Below, piece after piece: positions 16,944 through 26,372 of a stretch of 64,000 nt of DNA. The position numbers and the translations under genes were made by a program. The stretch's first letter is position 1. Every line of letters begins with the position of its first letter. The DNA comes from Sphingobacterium sp. PCS056 (GTDB taxonomy: Bacteria > Bacteroidota > Bacteroidia > Sphingobacteriales > Sphingobacteriaceae), in the NCBI RefSeq assembly GCF_023273895.1, contig NZ_CP096883.1, forward strand, positions 2,232,001-2,296,000, given 5' to 3'. The notes under the pieces are model-generated. The model was not told the origin of the DNA, did no database searches, and saw only the letters and a program-made list of their open reading frames with translations.

Positions 16944-18086
16944 ATGTCATTTGAGTCTTTAGGATTATCACACAATATCATTAGTTCTGTTAAACAGTTG
17001 GGTTATCTAAAACCTTTTCCAATTCAAGAACAAGCCATTCCAGTCATCTTATCAGGTAAAGATCTGATGGGAATCGCGCAGACAGGTTCTGGAAAAACTG
17101 CATGTTTTGTGATGCCTATTTTAGAGAAATTGCAAGTTGAGGTTGTTAAACGTGACCGAAATATTGAAATATTAGTTCTAGTTCCTACACGTGAATTGGC
17201 GATTCAGATTGATGAAGTTTTTAGAGCTTTCACCACGAATTTGAAACGCGAAATCAAAACGATGGCGGTATATGGTGGTGTATCTATCAATCCACAGATG
17301 AAGGGTATGCTTGGGGTTGAAGTTTTGACCGCTACTCCTGGTCGATTGCTAGATCTCATTAATAGTAAAGCATTGAGCATTAGTCATATTCAGCATCTTG
17401 TTATTGATGAGGCTGATAAAATGTTTCAATTGGGGTTTGAGGATGAGCTGAAACAACTTTTAGCTTTAATGCCTCAGAAAAAACAAACAACTTTATTCTC
17501 CGCAACGTTAAATGATAAAATAGCAGAAATCAATCAACTTCTTGGAATTAAACCTGTGGTGATAGAGATTGCAAGTGAAGAGGCAAATATTGACCATATC
17601 GATCAGATTGCTTATCATGTCACTGCCGAATCTAAAGGTCCATTTTTACGCTATCTGATCAAAGAGAACAAGATGACTCAGGTTTTGGTCTTTGTCTCTT
17701 CTACACGTACAGCAGATAAGCTAGTGGATAAATTGTTGAAAAATAAAATTAGAGCTATCTCGATACATGGTCAAAAATCACAAGGGAGTAGAAGAGATCA
17801 TCTTGACTATTTTAAAAAGGGTGATGTCCAAGTTCTCGTGGCTACAGATTTAATCGGTCGTGGAATTCATATTGACGGCTTACCTGTTGTCATTAATTTC
17901 GAATTACCTCGCTCTCCTTTGGACTATGTACATCGTATCGGTAGAACAGGTCGTGCAAATGATGTCGGTACCGCCATTACACTATTGACAGATGAGGATT
18001 TACATCATTTTTCTGTTATCCAAAAGAAAATGGGTAAAACGGTAGCGATCAAATCTACTGAGGATGTGAATTTGCATGGATATTAA
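16944..18086 (+). CDS. DEAD-box RNA helicase
   Basis: The 380-residue protein is a minimal helicase core with all motifs: Q motif FPIQEQAI, motif I AQTGSGKT (45-52), Ia PTRELAIQ, Ib TPGRLLD, II DEAD (155-158), III SAT (186-188), V TDLIGRGIHIDG and VI HRIGRTGR. It lacks the basic C-terminal extension of RhlE-type paralogues, so RNA targeting may depend on partners. A role in ribosome assembly or RNA turnover is the usual expectation. It is single-gene: own promoter and own terminator. Confidence 0.94.
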   Translation: MSFESLGLSHNIISSVKQLGYLKPFPIQEQAIPVILSGKDLMGIAQTGSGKTACFVMPILEKLQVEVVKRDRNIEILVLVPTRELAIQIDEVFRAFTTNLKREIKTMAVYGGVSINPQMKGMLGVEVLTATPGRLLDLINSKALSISHIQHLVIDEADKMFQLGFEDELKQLLALMPQKKQTTLFSATLNDKIAEINQLLGIKPVVIEIASEEANIDHIDQIAYHVTAESKGPFLRYLIKENKMTQVLVFVSSTRTADKLVDKLLKNKIRAISIHGQKSQGSRRDHLDYFKKGDVQVLVATDLIGRGIHIDGLPVVINFELPRSPLDYVHRIGRTGRANDVGTAITLLTDEDLHHFSVIQKKMGKTVAIKSTEDVNLHGY

Positions 18087-18094
18087 TCGATTTT

Positions 18095-18126
18095 GTTAAC
18101 CCACTTCCTAGTGGGTTAACTGTTTT
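18095..18126 (+). terminator. terminator of the helicase gene
   Basis: gttaacccac (18095-18104) pairs with gtgggttaac (18111-18120) around a 6-nt loop, followed by tgttttt. Confidence 0.85.
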
Positions 18127-18185
18127 TGGTGCTTTTGCATCTTCGCATGTTGAGAACTACGCTACATGTTTTATGCGTTTAAAAA

Positions 18186-18647
18186 TCAAAAATAAGGTTG
18201 TTCGATTTCGTTGAATACAAAATTGGTACTGTCGTAGTTGATGGAAACATCGGGGGCATAATAGGGGATATCCATAAAACTCATGACAGCACCCGAGCCT
18301 AGTTTTAAGGTCTTTCCTTTCTGTAGCAATGCAAATGGTTTTCTTTTTTTTACTCCACCACTATTTGGCATGTAAAAATAGTCTCCAAGTAATGTGTCGC
18401 CTAAAATATTTCCTCTGATTTCACCCGAGTCTTTAGCGCTATTTCCGTATTTTACGATATATTGCCCATAAAAATAATTTTCGCGTTTGGTAATTTTCAG
18501 GTATGCCGTGTCTCTTTTTGAAATTGCTAAATAGTGTTTCGAAGGGTAATCTACTGTATTGGAATGGCAACTTATGGCCAATAGTATGATGCTCAGACAG
18601 AAGTATCTTAAAATTAGCTTGGCTGAGATCTTATCAATATGTAACAT
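18186..18647 (-). CDS. small lipoprotein, function unknown
   Basis: The 153-residue protein has an N-terminal hydrophobic segment ending in the lipobox-like LLAISC, so it is probably a lipoprotein anchored at the Cys. The mature part is beta-rich (KITKRENYFYGQYIVKYG; GEIRGNILGDTLLGDYFYMP), reminiscent of small Bacteroidota lipoproteins in which a 'kgn...G.i.gdt..G.y.f' pattern recurs. No catalytic motif is seen. It has no obvious operon partner. Confidence 0.75.
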   Translation of the reverse strand: MLHIDKISAKLILRYFCLSIILLAISCHSNTVDYPSKHYLAISKRDTAYLKITKRENYFYGQYIVKYGNSAKDSGEIRGNILGDTLLGDYFYMPNSGGVKKRKPFALLQKGKTLKLGSGAVMSFMDIPYYAPDVSINYDSTNFVFNEIEQPYF

Positions 18648-18702
18648 GCAAATTTATAAATGGTGTGTATATGATCGTTGTATTTTTAAAGCTATACACT
18701 GA

Positions 18703-19029
18703 TCATTCTGATATATAGTATGAAACTGAATTTTGTATTTCTTCGATTAACTCTTGATCCATGTACTTGTATTCATCTGCTATGTCCAAAATTATTATTT
18801 CTAAATCTTTAGTTTCATTTGGAAATTGTTGTATTAATTTTTCTTTATGATGCTTTTCCATAGCAAATACAAGGTCAGCCCATAAAAGCTGTTTTCCATT
18901 TACTTTAATTCGGGCATTATTTTCTGTACCAGCCGATTTTGCTCGTATTGTTTTATGTTTCTTATAAATGGTTTCTGCTGTTAAACTTCTCCAGCGGTTG
19001 CGGCTACAAATAAATAATACATTTTGCAT
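18703..19029 (-). CDS. low-molecular-weight protein tyrosine phosphatase-like protein
   Basis: The 108-residue protein begins MQNVLFICSRNRWRSLTAE. Cys8 and Arg14 form the C-x5-R P-loop of the family, followed by the Ser that activates the Cys. The second conserved block (ADLVFAMEKHHKEKL) matches the substrate helix, where DxVxxM is usual. It is shorter than classic LMW-PTP (about 150), and the usual DP acid/base motif near the C-terminus appears as LDIADEY. It is therefore a short subfamily whose activity is probable but not certain. Confidence 0.82.
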   Translation of the reverse strand: MQNVLFICSRNRWRSLTAETIYKKHKTIRAKSAGTENNARIKVNGKQLLWADLVFAMEKHHKEKLIQQFPNETKDLEIIILDIADEYKYMDQELIEEIQNSVSYYISE

Positions 19030-19090
19030 TTACATTTCTAAGTTTTTTTAAGCAGAAGATTTAATTATTTTAATAATCTCCTGCGGAATT

Positions 19091-19378
19091 TTAAATTAAG
19101 GTCGTTTTTATTACATTGGGTTGATCGGCTAATAGTGTTCCATAGTTAGGTCCAAAATTTTTGATGTATGGTTGTTCGTTGTGTGCATCTAAACCTGCTT
19201 GATCTGTCCATATTTCATAAAACGTAAATACATTTGGATCTTCTATACCTTGATGTAGATTGTAAAGCTCGGCTGCGGGCTCTAGTCTTGTTAAACGGAC
19301 CATTTCTAGTAAGATTGTTTTGATCTCCTCACGATGTGCTTCTTTTACTCGTAATACTACTGTTAAATAAATTTTCAT
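19091..19378 (-). CDS. antibiotic biosynthesis monooxygenase (ABM) domain protein
   Basis: The 95-residue ferredoxin-like alpha/beta protein has the family pattern: strand IYLTVVLRVK, helix HREEIKTILLEMVRLTRLEPAAELYNLHQG, strand VFTFYEIWTDQAGLDAH. This is the layout of YgiN/putative quinol monooxygenases. No cofactor motif is expected in this family. Single gene, minus strand, 61 nt upstream of the phosphatase-like gene and possibly co-transcribed with it. Confidence 0.85.
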   Translation of the reverse strand: MKIYLTVVLRVKEAHREEIKTILLEMVRLTRLEPAAELYNLHQGIEDPNVFTFYEIWTDQAGLDAHNEQPYIKNFGPNYGTLLADQPNVIKTTLI

Positions 19379-19746
19379 TGTTTTAGATATGATATAAATA
19401 AGTTGTACATGATATATTGTTTATTTTTTGATGTTACACAGATTGTGTTTTACTATTGTCTTGACCAATGTAGATACTAACCCAATTTAGTTTTTTACCT
19501 GTGCATATTATATCAAAAATATCGTTTATTCCTATCTTCTAAAATAGGATTTTTTTAATAGCTAAACCAATTGTACTTGCATTGTTATCTAAAATTTAGG
19601 TGCTCTTGTTGGATCTTTTTGAAATAATGTATAATATTACATTTAATCTTCCAAATGATTATAAAGCTAGATCGAGAATATTTAACATATTTTACTACAG
19701 CTTTATTATCGAATAAGAAGGAAGTCTTATTTTTAGAATAATCTTT
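19379..19746. other. 368-nt AT-rich intergenic region, no gene seen
   Basis: The region separates a minus-strand gene from the plus-strand isomerase gene, so it must hold two divergent promoters. I see no long open frame, strong hairpin or perfect TAnnTTTG box adjoining either start; tatttttag at 19727-19735 is only a partial match. Confidence 0.5.
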
Positions 19747-20637
19747 ATGAAGAAATTGAAATTTTTAGTTGCTGTTCTATTGGTGACAGGATCTAGTCTA
19801 TGTGGATTTGAGAGTGTTGCACAAACATTGAAAAAGAAAGATATAGGCTTACAATTGTATTCTGTTAGAAGTCAGATCAAAAACGATACGGACTATTTTC
19901 CTGTATTGAAAAAGTTATCCGCTATGGGCTATACTGCAGTTGAGGCGGCAGGTTTTAGTGACGGAAAATTTTATAATAACTCACCGCAGGAATTTAAGAG
20001 TAAAGTGGAGAAAGCAGGGATGAAAGTGATTTCATCGCATGCTACAAGAAATCTTTCAAAAGAAGAATTGGCTACTGGTGATTTTTCTAAAGCTTTGGAG
20101 TGGTGGGTTAAGGCGATAGAGGCGCATAAGGCTGCTGGGATGCAATATATTGTTACTCCTTGGATGGAAGTTCCAAAGACAATAAAAGATCTGGATACAC
20201 AGTGTAAATACTTAAATGAGGTGGGTAAACTATGTCGCCAGCATGGGATCAAGTATGGGTATCATAATCATGCTCATGAATTTCAAAAAGTGGAAGATAA
20301 AGTGATCATGTTAGATTATATGATTGAACATACTAATCCTGAAGATGTATTTTTTGAAATGGATGTGTATTGGACGGTTATCGGTAAATCTAGTCCTGTC
20401 GATTATTTCAATAAATATCCAGGACGATTTACGGCACTTCATATAAAAGATCACCGTGAAATCGGTCAAAGTGGAATGGTCGGATTTGATGCGATCTTTA
20501 AAAATGCTAAAACTGCTGGAGTGAAACATATTTTTGTTGAACTTGAAGAAGTAACGGTTGATCTGGATAAAGGTCTCAAAGAAAGTATTGATTATCTTTT
20601 AGCTGCTCCGTATGTTCAAACAAGTTATTCTAAATAA
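19747..20637 (+). CDS. secreted sugar phosphate isomerase/epimerase-like TIM barrel
   Basis: The 296-residue protein has a signal peptide (about residues 1-25, ending SVAQ). A xylose isomerase-like TIM barrel follows (IGLQLYSVRSQI; YTAVEAAGF; YGYHNHAHEFQ; FFEMDVYWTVIG; LHIKDH; HIFVELEE). The His, Glu and Asp residues in these strands are the usual metal ligands. In Bacteroidota such exported enzymes often work with DUF1080 proteins in 3-keto-sugar turnover; one such gene lies 8 kb upstream. The substrate is not defined. Confidence 0.88.
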   Translation: MKKLKFLVAVLLVTGSSLCGFESVAQTLKKKDIGLQLYSVRSQIKNDTDYFPVLKKLSAMGYTAVEAAGFSDGKFYNNSPQEFKSKVEKAGMKVISSHATRNLSKEELATGDFSKALEWWVKAIEAHKAAGMQYIVTPWMEVPKTIKDLDTQCKYLNEVGKLCRQHGIKYGYHNHAHEFQKVEDKVIMLDYMIEHTNPEDVFFEMDVYWTVIGKSSPVDYFNKYPGRFTALHIKDHREIGQSGMVGFDAIFKNAKTAGVKHIFVELEEVTVDLDKGLKESIDYLLAAPYVQTSYSK

Positions 20638-20666
20638 TTACTCGGATTAGATGAGTAAGATTTTAT

Positions 20667-20703
20667 AAAAAAGCACGAGCGAATCACTCGTGCTTTTTTT
20701 TAT
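20667..20703. terminator. bidirectional terminator
   Basis: The stem aagcacgag (20671-20679) pairs with ctcgtgctt (20687-20695), flanked by an A run and a T8 run, between the convergent isomerase and gabD genes. Confidence 0.9.
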
Positions 20704-20716
20704 ATCAAATGATTTA

Positions 20717-22147
20717 TTATTCGCCGAAGCAGAGGTATTTTAGCTCCATATATTCGTCTAGTCCATGTTTGGATCCCTCTCGGCCGACTCCTGATTCTTT
20801 TACTCCTCCAAATGGAGCTGCAGCATTTGAAATCAATCCGGTATTGATACCGACCATTCCAGCTTCTAGTTGTTCAGAAACGCGGAAACAACGATTTACA
20901 TTTTGTGAATAAAAATAGGAGGCTAAACCAAATGGGGTATCATTGGCCAACTGGATAACTTGTTCTTCAGTGGTAAATTTAAACAGAGCACACACGGGGC
21001 CAAATGTCTCTTCTTGTGCTATAAGGGCATCATGGGATAGATCTGTCAATACCGTTGGTTCAAAGAAAAGTCCTTTCTGAGGTTTTCCACCTGTTGCAAT
21101 TTTTCCACCATGTTTAACGGCATCTTCAATATGGTGTTTGACTTTTTCAAGTCCTTTGCTATTGATGAGCGGACCAACTTCAACTCCTTTATCCAATCCA
21201 TCGCCTACTTTCAGTTTTTTTACGGCTTCAGTAAGTTTTTGAGCAAAGGTATCGTAGATATTTTCTTGGATATAAAAGCGATTGATCGATACACAGGTTT
21301 GTCCTGAATTTCGAAATTTACCAGCTATAGCTCCTTTTACTGCAGCTTCGATATCAGCATCTTCAAATACGATAAATGGGGCGTTGCCACCCAGTTCCAT
21401 CGATACCTTTTTGATGTTAGAAGCAGCTTGTGTTATTAGTGTTTTTCCAACTTCTGTCGAACCGGTAAATGATAATTTTCTGATCACAGAATTGGTTGCC
21501 AGCTCTTTTCCAAATCCAGCGCTATCTTTACTGGTGACCACATTGAAAACACCTTTTGGTATACCGGCTTCTTCGGCTAATTTTGCTAGGGCAATTGCTG
21601 AAAATGGCGTTTGTGAGGCTGGTTTTAGAATAATGGTACAACCTGCTGCTAATGCCGGAGCTACCTTACGTGTAATCATGGCTACAGGAAAATTCCACGG
21701 GGTAATGGCTGCGACCACGCCAATACCTTGTTTGATCGTCATCAGTCTATTTCCATTTTGAGCCAATGGTAGTGTCTCTCCATAAGCGCGTTTGCCTTCT
21801 TCAGCAAACCACTCGACAAATGAATTACCATAGTCGACTTCGGTCAACGATTCCTTTAATGGTTTACCGCTTTCGAGTGTTATTATTTCAGCTAAGTGCT
21901 CCTTATTTTGTAAAATAAGTTCGTACCACTTTCGAATGAGGGAGCTACGTTCGGCAGCTGATGTTTTACGCCACGATGTCCAGGCTGCTTCTGCTGCGGC
22001 TATCGCTTTCTGGCACGCAGCAATTTCAAGATCTGGAACGGTATCAATGACTTTTCCTGTGGAAGGATTGACGACATCGAATGTCTTTTTATCGGAAATG
22101 AATTTTCCATTTATATATGCTTGATTAAGCAATAAGGGATTTTTCAT
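20717..22147 (-). CDS. gabD: NAD(P)-dependent succinate-semialdehyde dehydrogenase
   Basis: The 476-residue aldehyde dehydrogenase has the substrate/cofactor block WNFPVAMITRK, the glycine motif FTGSTEVGK, catalytic Glu251 in ELGGNAPFIV and catalytic Cys285 in SGQTCVSINR. The VSINRFY context after the Cys is typical of the GabD/SSADH subfamily, which oxidises succinate semialdehyde to succinate. Full length. It lies 12 nt after the DCC-family gene and is probably co-transcribed with it. No gabT is adjacent; a class III aminotransferase occurs at 56.9 kb. Confidence 0.88.
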   Translation of the reverse strand: MKNPLLLNQAYINGKFISDKKTFDVVNPSTGKVIDTVPDLEIAACQKAIAAAEAAWTSWRKTSAAERSSLIRKWYELILQNKEHLAEIITLESGKPLKESLTEVDYGNSFVEWFAEEGKRAYGETLPLAQNGNRLMTIKQGIGVVAAITPWNFPVAMITRKVAPALAAGCTIILKPASQTPFSAIALAKLAEEAGIPKGVFNVVTSKDSAGFGKELATNSVIRKLSFTGSTEVGKTLITQAASNIKKVSMELGGNAPFIVFEDADIEAAVKGAIAGKFRNSGQTCVSINRFYIQENIYDTFAQKLTEAVKKLKVGDGLDKGVEVGPLINSKGLEKVKHHIEDAVKHGGKIATGGKPQKGLFFEPTVLTDLSHDALIAQEETFGPVCALFKFTTEEQVIQLANDTPFGLASYFYSQNVNRCFRVSEQLEAGMVGINTGLISNAAAPFGGVKESGVGREGSKHGLDEYMELKYLCFGE

Positions 22148-22159
22148 CGTTTATTAATT

Positions 22160-22561
22160 TTATGAAATGAATTTTTTTCGATTTTGCTCAGTAGGTATTT
22201 CACAATGATCCTTTTTGCCAAACCATCGATATCTATTTTTTGCTATATAATCATAACAACAGTCTCGCCAAGATGTTGGGAGATACTTGAAAATGCCCAT
22301 TAATTTATAGGGATATCCTAAATCTTGGGCAATATAAAGAGCTGCGGTACTTTTTATTAAAATTTCTTGGTTTCTAACGTAAACTATCGAGTCTATATTT
22401 GAGGGAAGCCTGTGAATGAAACTTTGCCCCAGTTTTGACTGCAGTGTAGCAAATCTAAACTGATCCTTCTTATCATTATGAATGATAAAATTGACGGTGC
22501 TATTGCAAAAATTGCAAACTCCATCAAATAAAATAAGCTGTTTGATATCTTGTTTTATCAT
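22160..22561 (-). CDS. DCC-family thiol-disulfide oxidoreductase-like protein (DUF393)
   Basis: The 133-residue protein carries the family signature FDGVCNFCNSTVNFI near the N-terminus, giving the D-x-x-C-x-x-C redox-like motif. Further matches are FATLQS and the C-terminal RYRWFGKKDHCEIP. The physiological role is not established. It follows the ribBA terminator and precedes gabD by 12 nt. Confidence 0.88.
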   Translation of the reverse strand: MIKQDIKQLILFDGVCNFCNSTVNFIIHNDKKDQFRFATLQSKLGQSFIHRLPSNIDSIVYVRNQEILIKSTAALYIAQDLGYPYKLMGIFKYLPTSWRDCCYDYIAKNRYRWFGKKDHCEIPTEQNRKKFIS

Positions 22562-22575
22562 TTGATGTAATAAAA

Positions 22576-22605
22576 TAAAAGGGAGAACTTACGAACTCCC
22601 TTTTA
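22576..22605 (-). terminator. terminator after ribBA
   Basis: taaaagggag (22576-22585) pairs with ctccctttta (22596-22605) around a 10-nt loop, directly after the ribBA stop on the minus strand and followed there by a T-rich tract. Confidence 0.8.
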
Positions 22606-22614
22606 CAAGTATGA

Positions 22615-23829
22615 TTATAGATTCTTCATAATGGTATGACCCATTCGATCTCTTTTTGTTTTTAAATAGACCTCGTTAAAAGGGTTTGATTTGATTTCAA
22701 TCGCAACATTTTCAACGATCTCTAATCCATATCCAACTAAACCAGCTCTTTTGGATGGGTTGTTAGACATTAGGCGCATTTTTGTTACGCCAAGACTACG
22801 TAATATTTGAGCTCCTACTCCATAATCTCTTAGATCGGCTTTGAATCCGAGTTGAATATTAGCATCTACGGTATCGACTCCAGTTTCTTGAAGTTTGTAG
22901 GCTTGCAATTTATTCACTAGACCGATGCCACGACCTTCTTGGTTCATGTAAACGATGACTCCTTTTCCTTCTTGTTGGATCATTTCCATGGCTTTGTGTA
23001 ATTGTGGTCCACAATCACAACGGCAAGAACCAAAGATATCTCCCGTAAGGCAAGAGCTGTGTACACGTACAAGAATGGGTTCATCTTCATTCCACTCACC
23101 TTTGTAAAGCGCTAAATGATGCTCACCTGTATCCTTTTGTGTATAAGCTTTTAATTTGAAATCGCCAAATGCTGTTGGCATATCCACTTTCACCTCTTCG
23201 ACGATAAGTGAATCATGCTTTAGACGGTATTCGATCAAATCTTCAATGCTGATGATTTTTAAATCGAATCTTTTAGCTACTTCCATTAATTCTGGAAGTC
23301 GAGCCATTTCACCGTCTTCTTTTAAAATTTCAACCAATACCCCGGCAGGTTCAAAACCGGCAAGGCGCGCTAAGTCTACCGTAGCTTCGGTATGACCGGT
23401 ACGGCGCAATACGCCACCATCTTTGGCAATTAATGGAAAAATGTGTCCAGGACGTCCTAATTCGACAGGATCTATATTGGGGTCAATAAGTGCTTTTATT
23501 GTTTTTGAACGATCTGATGCTGAAATACCTGTTGTACAACCATATCCTTGTAAATCGACAGAAACGGTAAAGTTTGTTTCGTATACAGCGGTATTCTTTC
23601 CAACCATCAGCTCAAGTTGCAGTTCCTCACAACGTTCTCTCGTCAACGGCGCGCACACTAATCCTCTACCATGCGTAGCCATAAAATTAATTATTTCTGG
23701 TGTAGCATTTCTTGCTGCTGTTACAAAATCACCTTCATTTTCGCGGTCTTCATCATCTACGACAATGATCACTTTGCCCGCTTTTATATCTTCGATTGCT
23801 TCTTCAATCGTATTTAATTTGAAATCCAT
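22615..23829 (-). CDS. ribBA: bifunctional 3,4-dihydroxy-2-butanone-4-phosphate synthase / GTP cyclohydrolase II
   Basis: The 404-residue fusion supplies both precursors of riboflavin. The RibB half (about residues 1-200) has [14 protein letters not shown] and [20 protein letters not shown]. The RibA half (about 205-404) has the zinc cysteines in [20 protein letters not shown], then NQEGRGIGL and the [12 protein letters not shown] block. Key residues are intact in both halves, so both activities are expected. No FMN riboswitch is apparent in the 77-nt spacer upstream, and other rib genes are not nearby. Confidence 0.96.
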   Translation of the reverse strand: MDFKLNTIEEAIEDIKAGKVIIVVDDEDRENEGDFVTAARNATPEIINFMATHGRGLVCAPLTRERCEELQLELMVGKNTAVYETNFTVSVDLQGYGCTTGISASDRSKTIKALIDPNIDPVELGRPGHIFPLIAKDGGVLRRTGHTEATVDLARLAGFEPAGVLVEILKEDGEMARLPELMEVAKRFDLKIISIEDLIEYRLKHDSLIVEEVKVDMPTAFGDFKLKAYTQKDTGEHHLALYKGEWNEDEPILVRVHSSCLTGDIFGSCRCDCGPQLHKAMEMIQQEGKGVIVYMNQEGRGIGLVNKLQAYKLQETGVDTVDANIQLGFKADLRDYGVGAQILRSLGVTKMRLMSNNPSKRAGLVGYGLEIVENVAIEIKSNPFNEVYLKTKRDRMGHTIMKNL

Positions 23830-23906
23830 GGATATCTTAAATGTATATATGCAAAGTTAGTATAGAATTCTATTTTATTTATAATGTATAAGTCAAAATG
23901 AGCTTA

Positions 23907-25382
23907 TTATTGCGCTTTTGCCTTTTTCTTGCTCATCTTACTTTTGATCCAATTGAAGCCGGCTTCAGCTTTTAACTTATACTGGTCGATATCAAATAGT
24001 GCCGAATCTGTTGTGGATTTGTAAGTTAGGAATCCTGCCAATGGAGATAATACGATAATCGCCATCCACATTCCCAGAATAGGTGAGATGGCTCCATCTT
24101 TTGCAGACTTTTCTGCTACTGTAGAGATGATATGATATATTAAAAAGAAGATAATAGCCATGATAACCGGAAGTCCCAATCCTCCTTTTCGGATAATCGC
24201 TCCTAAAGGTGCACCAATGGCAAATAATAATAAACAGGATACTGCTAGCGTGAATTTTCGATGAAACTCAATCCGATAGCGAATATCTTTTCCATTTAAG
24301 TCTTTATAGTCAGGCAATTTATTATTCAGATCATCTTTCATGTAGTTCAACTGACTCAGTGCATTTCCTGTAATTTGTGCCCGCTGTTCAACTGGGATCA
24401 CATCTTGCAATAGATCGTTGAAGGGCTTGATTTTGGCCGGTTTAATCTTTTCATTTCCTTGTCTATTGTTAAAATAAGGTGAATAGAGATTAAAACGATG
24501 ATCCATCGTATTAGATAACAGGTGTTTGACACTGTCCAATTTCATTTTATTGGAGTCTGTGTACACTTTTAGTTGCTTCAAATTTAACATGGCGTGATGG
24601 CTCTTGAACAAATTTTCGTCTGTTCGTTGCATCTTATTCCATTCCATATCAAATTTTTGTTCTGTTTCTTTGAACTTGAATCTGGTGAACTGTTGACGGG
24701 GGTCATAACTTTTTGAGCTTTTAACACGTGCGTCTTCATAGCGGATCCCATCTTTGAGCTTTAGGATCATATAGCTGTTGTCGGGAGAATTGTATATAAA
24801 TCCTTCTTTAGCGATTAATACGGTATTGCCGGCATTTCCACCTTGATTGTCATAAATCATTAAATCATACAGGATGGTTCCATTTTCATTTTTGCCTTTG
24901 GCGCGAATGGAATATCCTGGAATGGTGTTATTAAAAATACCGGGTTTAATGAGGAAGTCAGCCTTTTTATTGCGCACGTCATATAGCAATGAACCCATTT
25001 TCAAATTGACAATAGGTAGTATATAATCCGAAAATAGGAAGGAGCTTATGCTAAAAAAACCAACTAAGATAAAGAGGGGTGTCATGGCTTTTCTGAGTGA
25101 TACTCCAGCAGCTTTGATGGCTACAAGCTCATAGCTTTCTCCCAAATTACCAAATGTCATAATGGATGACAAGAGCATAGAAAGTGGCATAGCCATAGAA
25201 ATCTGAACCGCACATTGATAGCCGATTAGTTTCAGTATGACATACCATTCAAAGCCTTTTCCTATTAAATCATCGATATATTTAAATAAGAAAAGCATTA
25301 AAAGCACAAACATCACAATACAAAAAGTGACGAAAAATGGCTTTATAAAGGATTTAAGAATAAGTAAATAAATCTTTTTCAT
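23907..25382 (-). CDS. LptF/LptG family permease (YjgP/YjgQ)
   Basis: The 491-residue protein has three N-terminal membrane helices (about residues 8-110), a large periplasmic beta-jellyroll-like region and three C-terminal helices ending near 475. This is the layout of LptF/LptG, which with LptB extract lipopolysaccharide from the inner membrane. The signature around AMPLSMLLSSIMTFGNLGE matches the family. Whether it is LptF or LptG cannot be decided here; Bacteroidota usually encode both at separate loci. Confidence 0.9.
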   Translation of the reverse strand: MKKIYLLILKSFIKPFFVTFCIVMFVLLMLFLFKYIDDLIGKGFEWYVILKLIGYQCAVQISMAMPLSMLLSSIMTFGNLGESYELVAIKAAGVSLRKAMTPLFILVGFFSISSFLFSDYILPIVNLKMGSLLYDVRNKKADFLIKPGIFNNTIPGYSIRAKGKNENGTILYDLMIYDNQGGNAGNTVLIAKEGFIYNSPDNSYMILKLKDGIRYEDARVKSSKSYDPRQQFTRFKFKETEQKFDMEWNKMQRTDENLFKSHHAMLNLKQLKVYTDSNKMKLDSVKHLLSNTMDHRFNLYSPYFNNRQGNEKIKPAKIKPFNDLLQDVIPVEQRAQITGNALSQLNYMKDDLNNKLPDYKDLNGKDIRYRIEFHRKFTLAVSCLLLFAIGAPLGAIIRKGGLGLPVIMAIIFFLIYHIISTVAEKSAKDGAISPILGMWMAIIVLSPLAGFLTYKSTTDSALFDIDQYKLKAEAGFNWIKSKMSKKKAKAQ

Positions 25383-25474
25383 CCGATCACATGTTCCTTT
25401 CTAAAGCTTATTTTTTTTGAAGCTTCAGAGGTCTATTTTTTAAAGACCTAATTTAGATGCAAAGATATACTTTT

Positions 25475-25852
25475 TTATCCTCCAATTACACTTTGGAGAT
25501 ATTCAATTGAATTATTCCAAATCATTTTACGGTTTTCAACATCATCTTCTTTTGCGAAATCTGTAATTCGCAATGCAACATCATTTGTTAGTTCGTCTTG
25601 GTCGATCTCCAATTCGAAGTAATAAGGCTCATCTTCAAGCCATTTATAGCGTATCAGCTTATTTTCCTTAATATTGACGATTTTAGCTTTGTGACCTTCA
25701 TCATCCCAAACAAATTCATACACGGATTCGCGATAATTAACATCATCAGCGAGCCATTGTGAGAGGGCATTAGGTTCTTGTAAAAATGGGAACAGAATTC
25801 TAGGTGAAGAATTTACAATATATTCTAAGTTTAATTTTATTTTTTCTGCCAT
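25475..25852 (-). CDS. START-like (SRPBCC-fold) domain protein
   Basis: The 125-residue soluble protein matches the helix-grip fold of AHSA1/START-like proteins: NLEYIVNSSPRILFPFLQEP at the start, LSQWLADDVNY, a central beta sheet and a C-terminal helix NSIEYLQSVIGG. No catalytic motif is known for the family. The gene lies 92 nt upstream of the lptF/G-type gene on the same strand and may be co-transcribed. Confidence 0.8.
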   Translation of the reverse strand: MAEKIKLNLEYIVNSSPRILFPFLQEPNALSQWLADDVNYRESVYEFVWDDEGHKAKIVNIKENKLIRYKWLEDEPYYFELEIDQDELTNDVALRITDFAKEDDVENRKMIWNNSIEYLQSVIGG

Positions 25853-25891
25853 ATTGCATGAATATTTATTTTTTATTTATTAAAAAAAATC

Positions 25892-25899
25892 TATATTTG
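25892..25899 (+). promoter_or_regulatory. -7 box of the first tRNA gene
   Basis: tatatttg, an exact TAnnTTTG match, ends 13 nt before the tRNA. Confidence 0.55.
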
Positions 25900-25912
25900 C
25901 ATTCCCAAAAAC

Positions 25913-25986
25913 GGCGGGGTAGCTCAGATGGTTAGAGCGCAGGATTCATAACCCTGAGGTCGGCAGTTCGATCCTGCTCCCCGCTA
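25913..25986 (+). tRNA. tRNA-Met (anticodon CAT), copy 1
   Basis: This 74-nt cloverleaf can be folded by eye: acceptor ggcgggg with ccccgct, D arm gctc/gagc, anticodon stem-loop with loop ttcataa (anticodon CAT) and a T arm with ttcgatc. The CCA end is not encoded (ACTA follows). Positions 1-72 form G-U and 31-39 form A-C, both unusual. Elongator Met is the likely identity; tRNA-Ile2 with a lysidine-modified CAT cannot be excluded. An identical copy lies at 26297-26370. Confidence 0.93.
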
Positions 25987-26275
25987 CTAAACTCAAAAGC
26001 CCCTCTTTATTATTGCGTATGGGTTATACTTTTATAGTATTATATGTAATAATACATATTTATTTTGTCTTTGCAATTATTTTATAAAAAAGTTTTGGAT
26101 TAAAAAAAATAAAAAATATTGCCTTTTTAGGCGGTATGTTTTTTTATCTAGTCACTTTTATTTTTTTATGATTACTATTTGTTTCATTATAAAGGAATTG
26201 CGTTTTTTTTGTGCATAAAGGCATTAAAACAATGAAAAAAAATAAAAAAAAGCTTTTTATTTGACGGGTAATTAC
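25987..26275. other. AT-rich spacer between the two tRNA copies
   Basis: Very AT-rich sequence of about 290 nt with long A and T runs. No open frame and no terminator hairpin is seen before the second tRNA promoter, so read-through from copy 1 is possible. Confidence 0.5.
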
Positions 26276-26283
26276 TATATTTG
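26276..26283 (+). promoter_or_regulatory. -7 box of the second tRNA gene
   Basis: tatatttgcat repeats the promoter core of the first copy at the same 13-nt distance from the tRNA. Confidence 0.58.
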
Positions 26284-26296
26284 CATACCGAAAAAC

Positions 26297-26370
26297 GGCG
26301 GGGTAGCTCAGATGGTTAGAGCGCAGGATTCATAACCCTGAGGTCGGCAGTTCGATCCTGCTCCCCGCTA
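26297..26370 (+). tRNA. tRNA-Met (anticodon CAT), copy 2
   Basis: All 74 nt are identical to the copy at 25913-25986, including the G1-U72 and A31-C39 non-canonical pairs, and it has its own -7 box. A terminator follows directly. Only the tRNA and a few bases around the -7 box are shared, not the longer flanks, so this is a duplicated gene under purifying selection or gene conversion rather than a recent large duplication. Confidence 0.93.
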
Positions 26371-26372
26371 CT

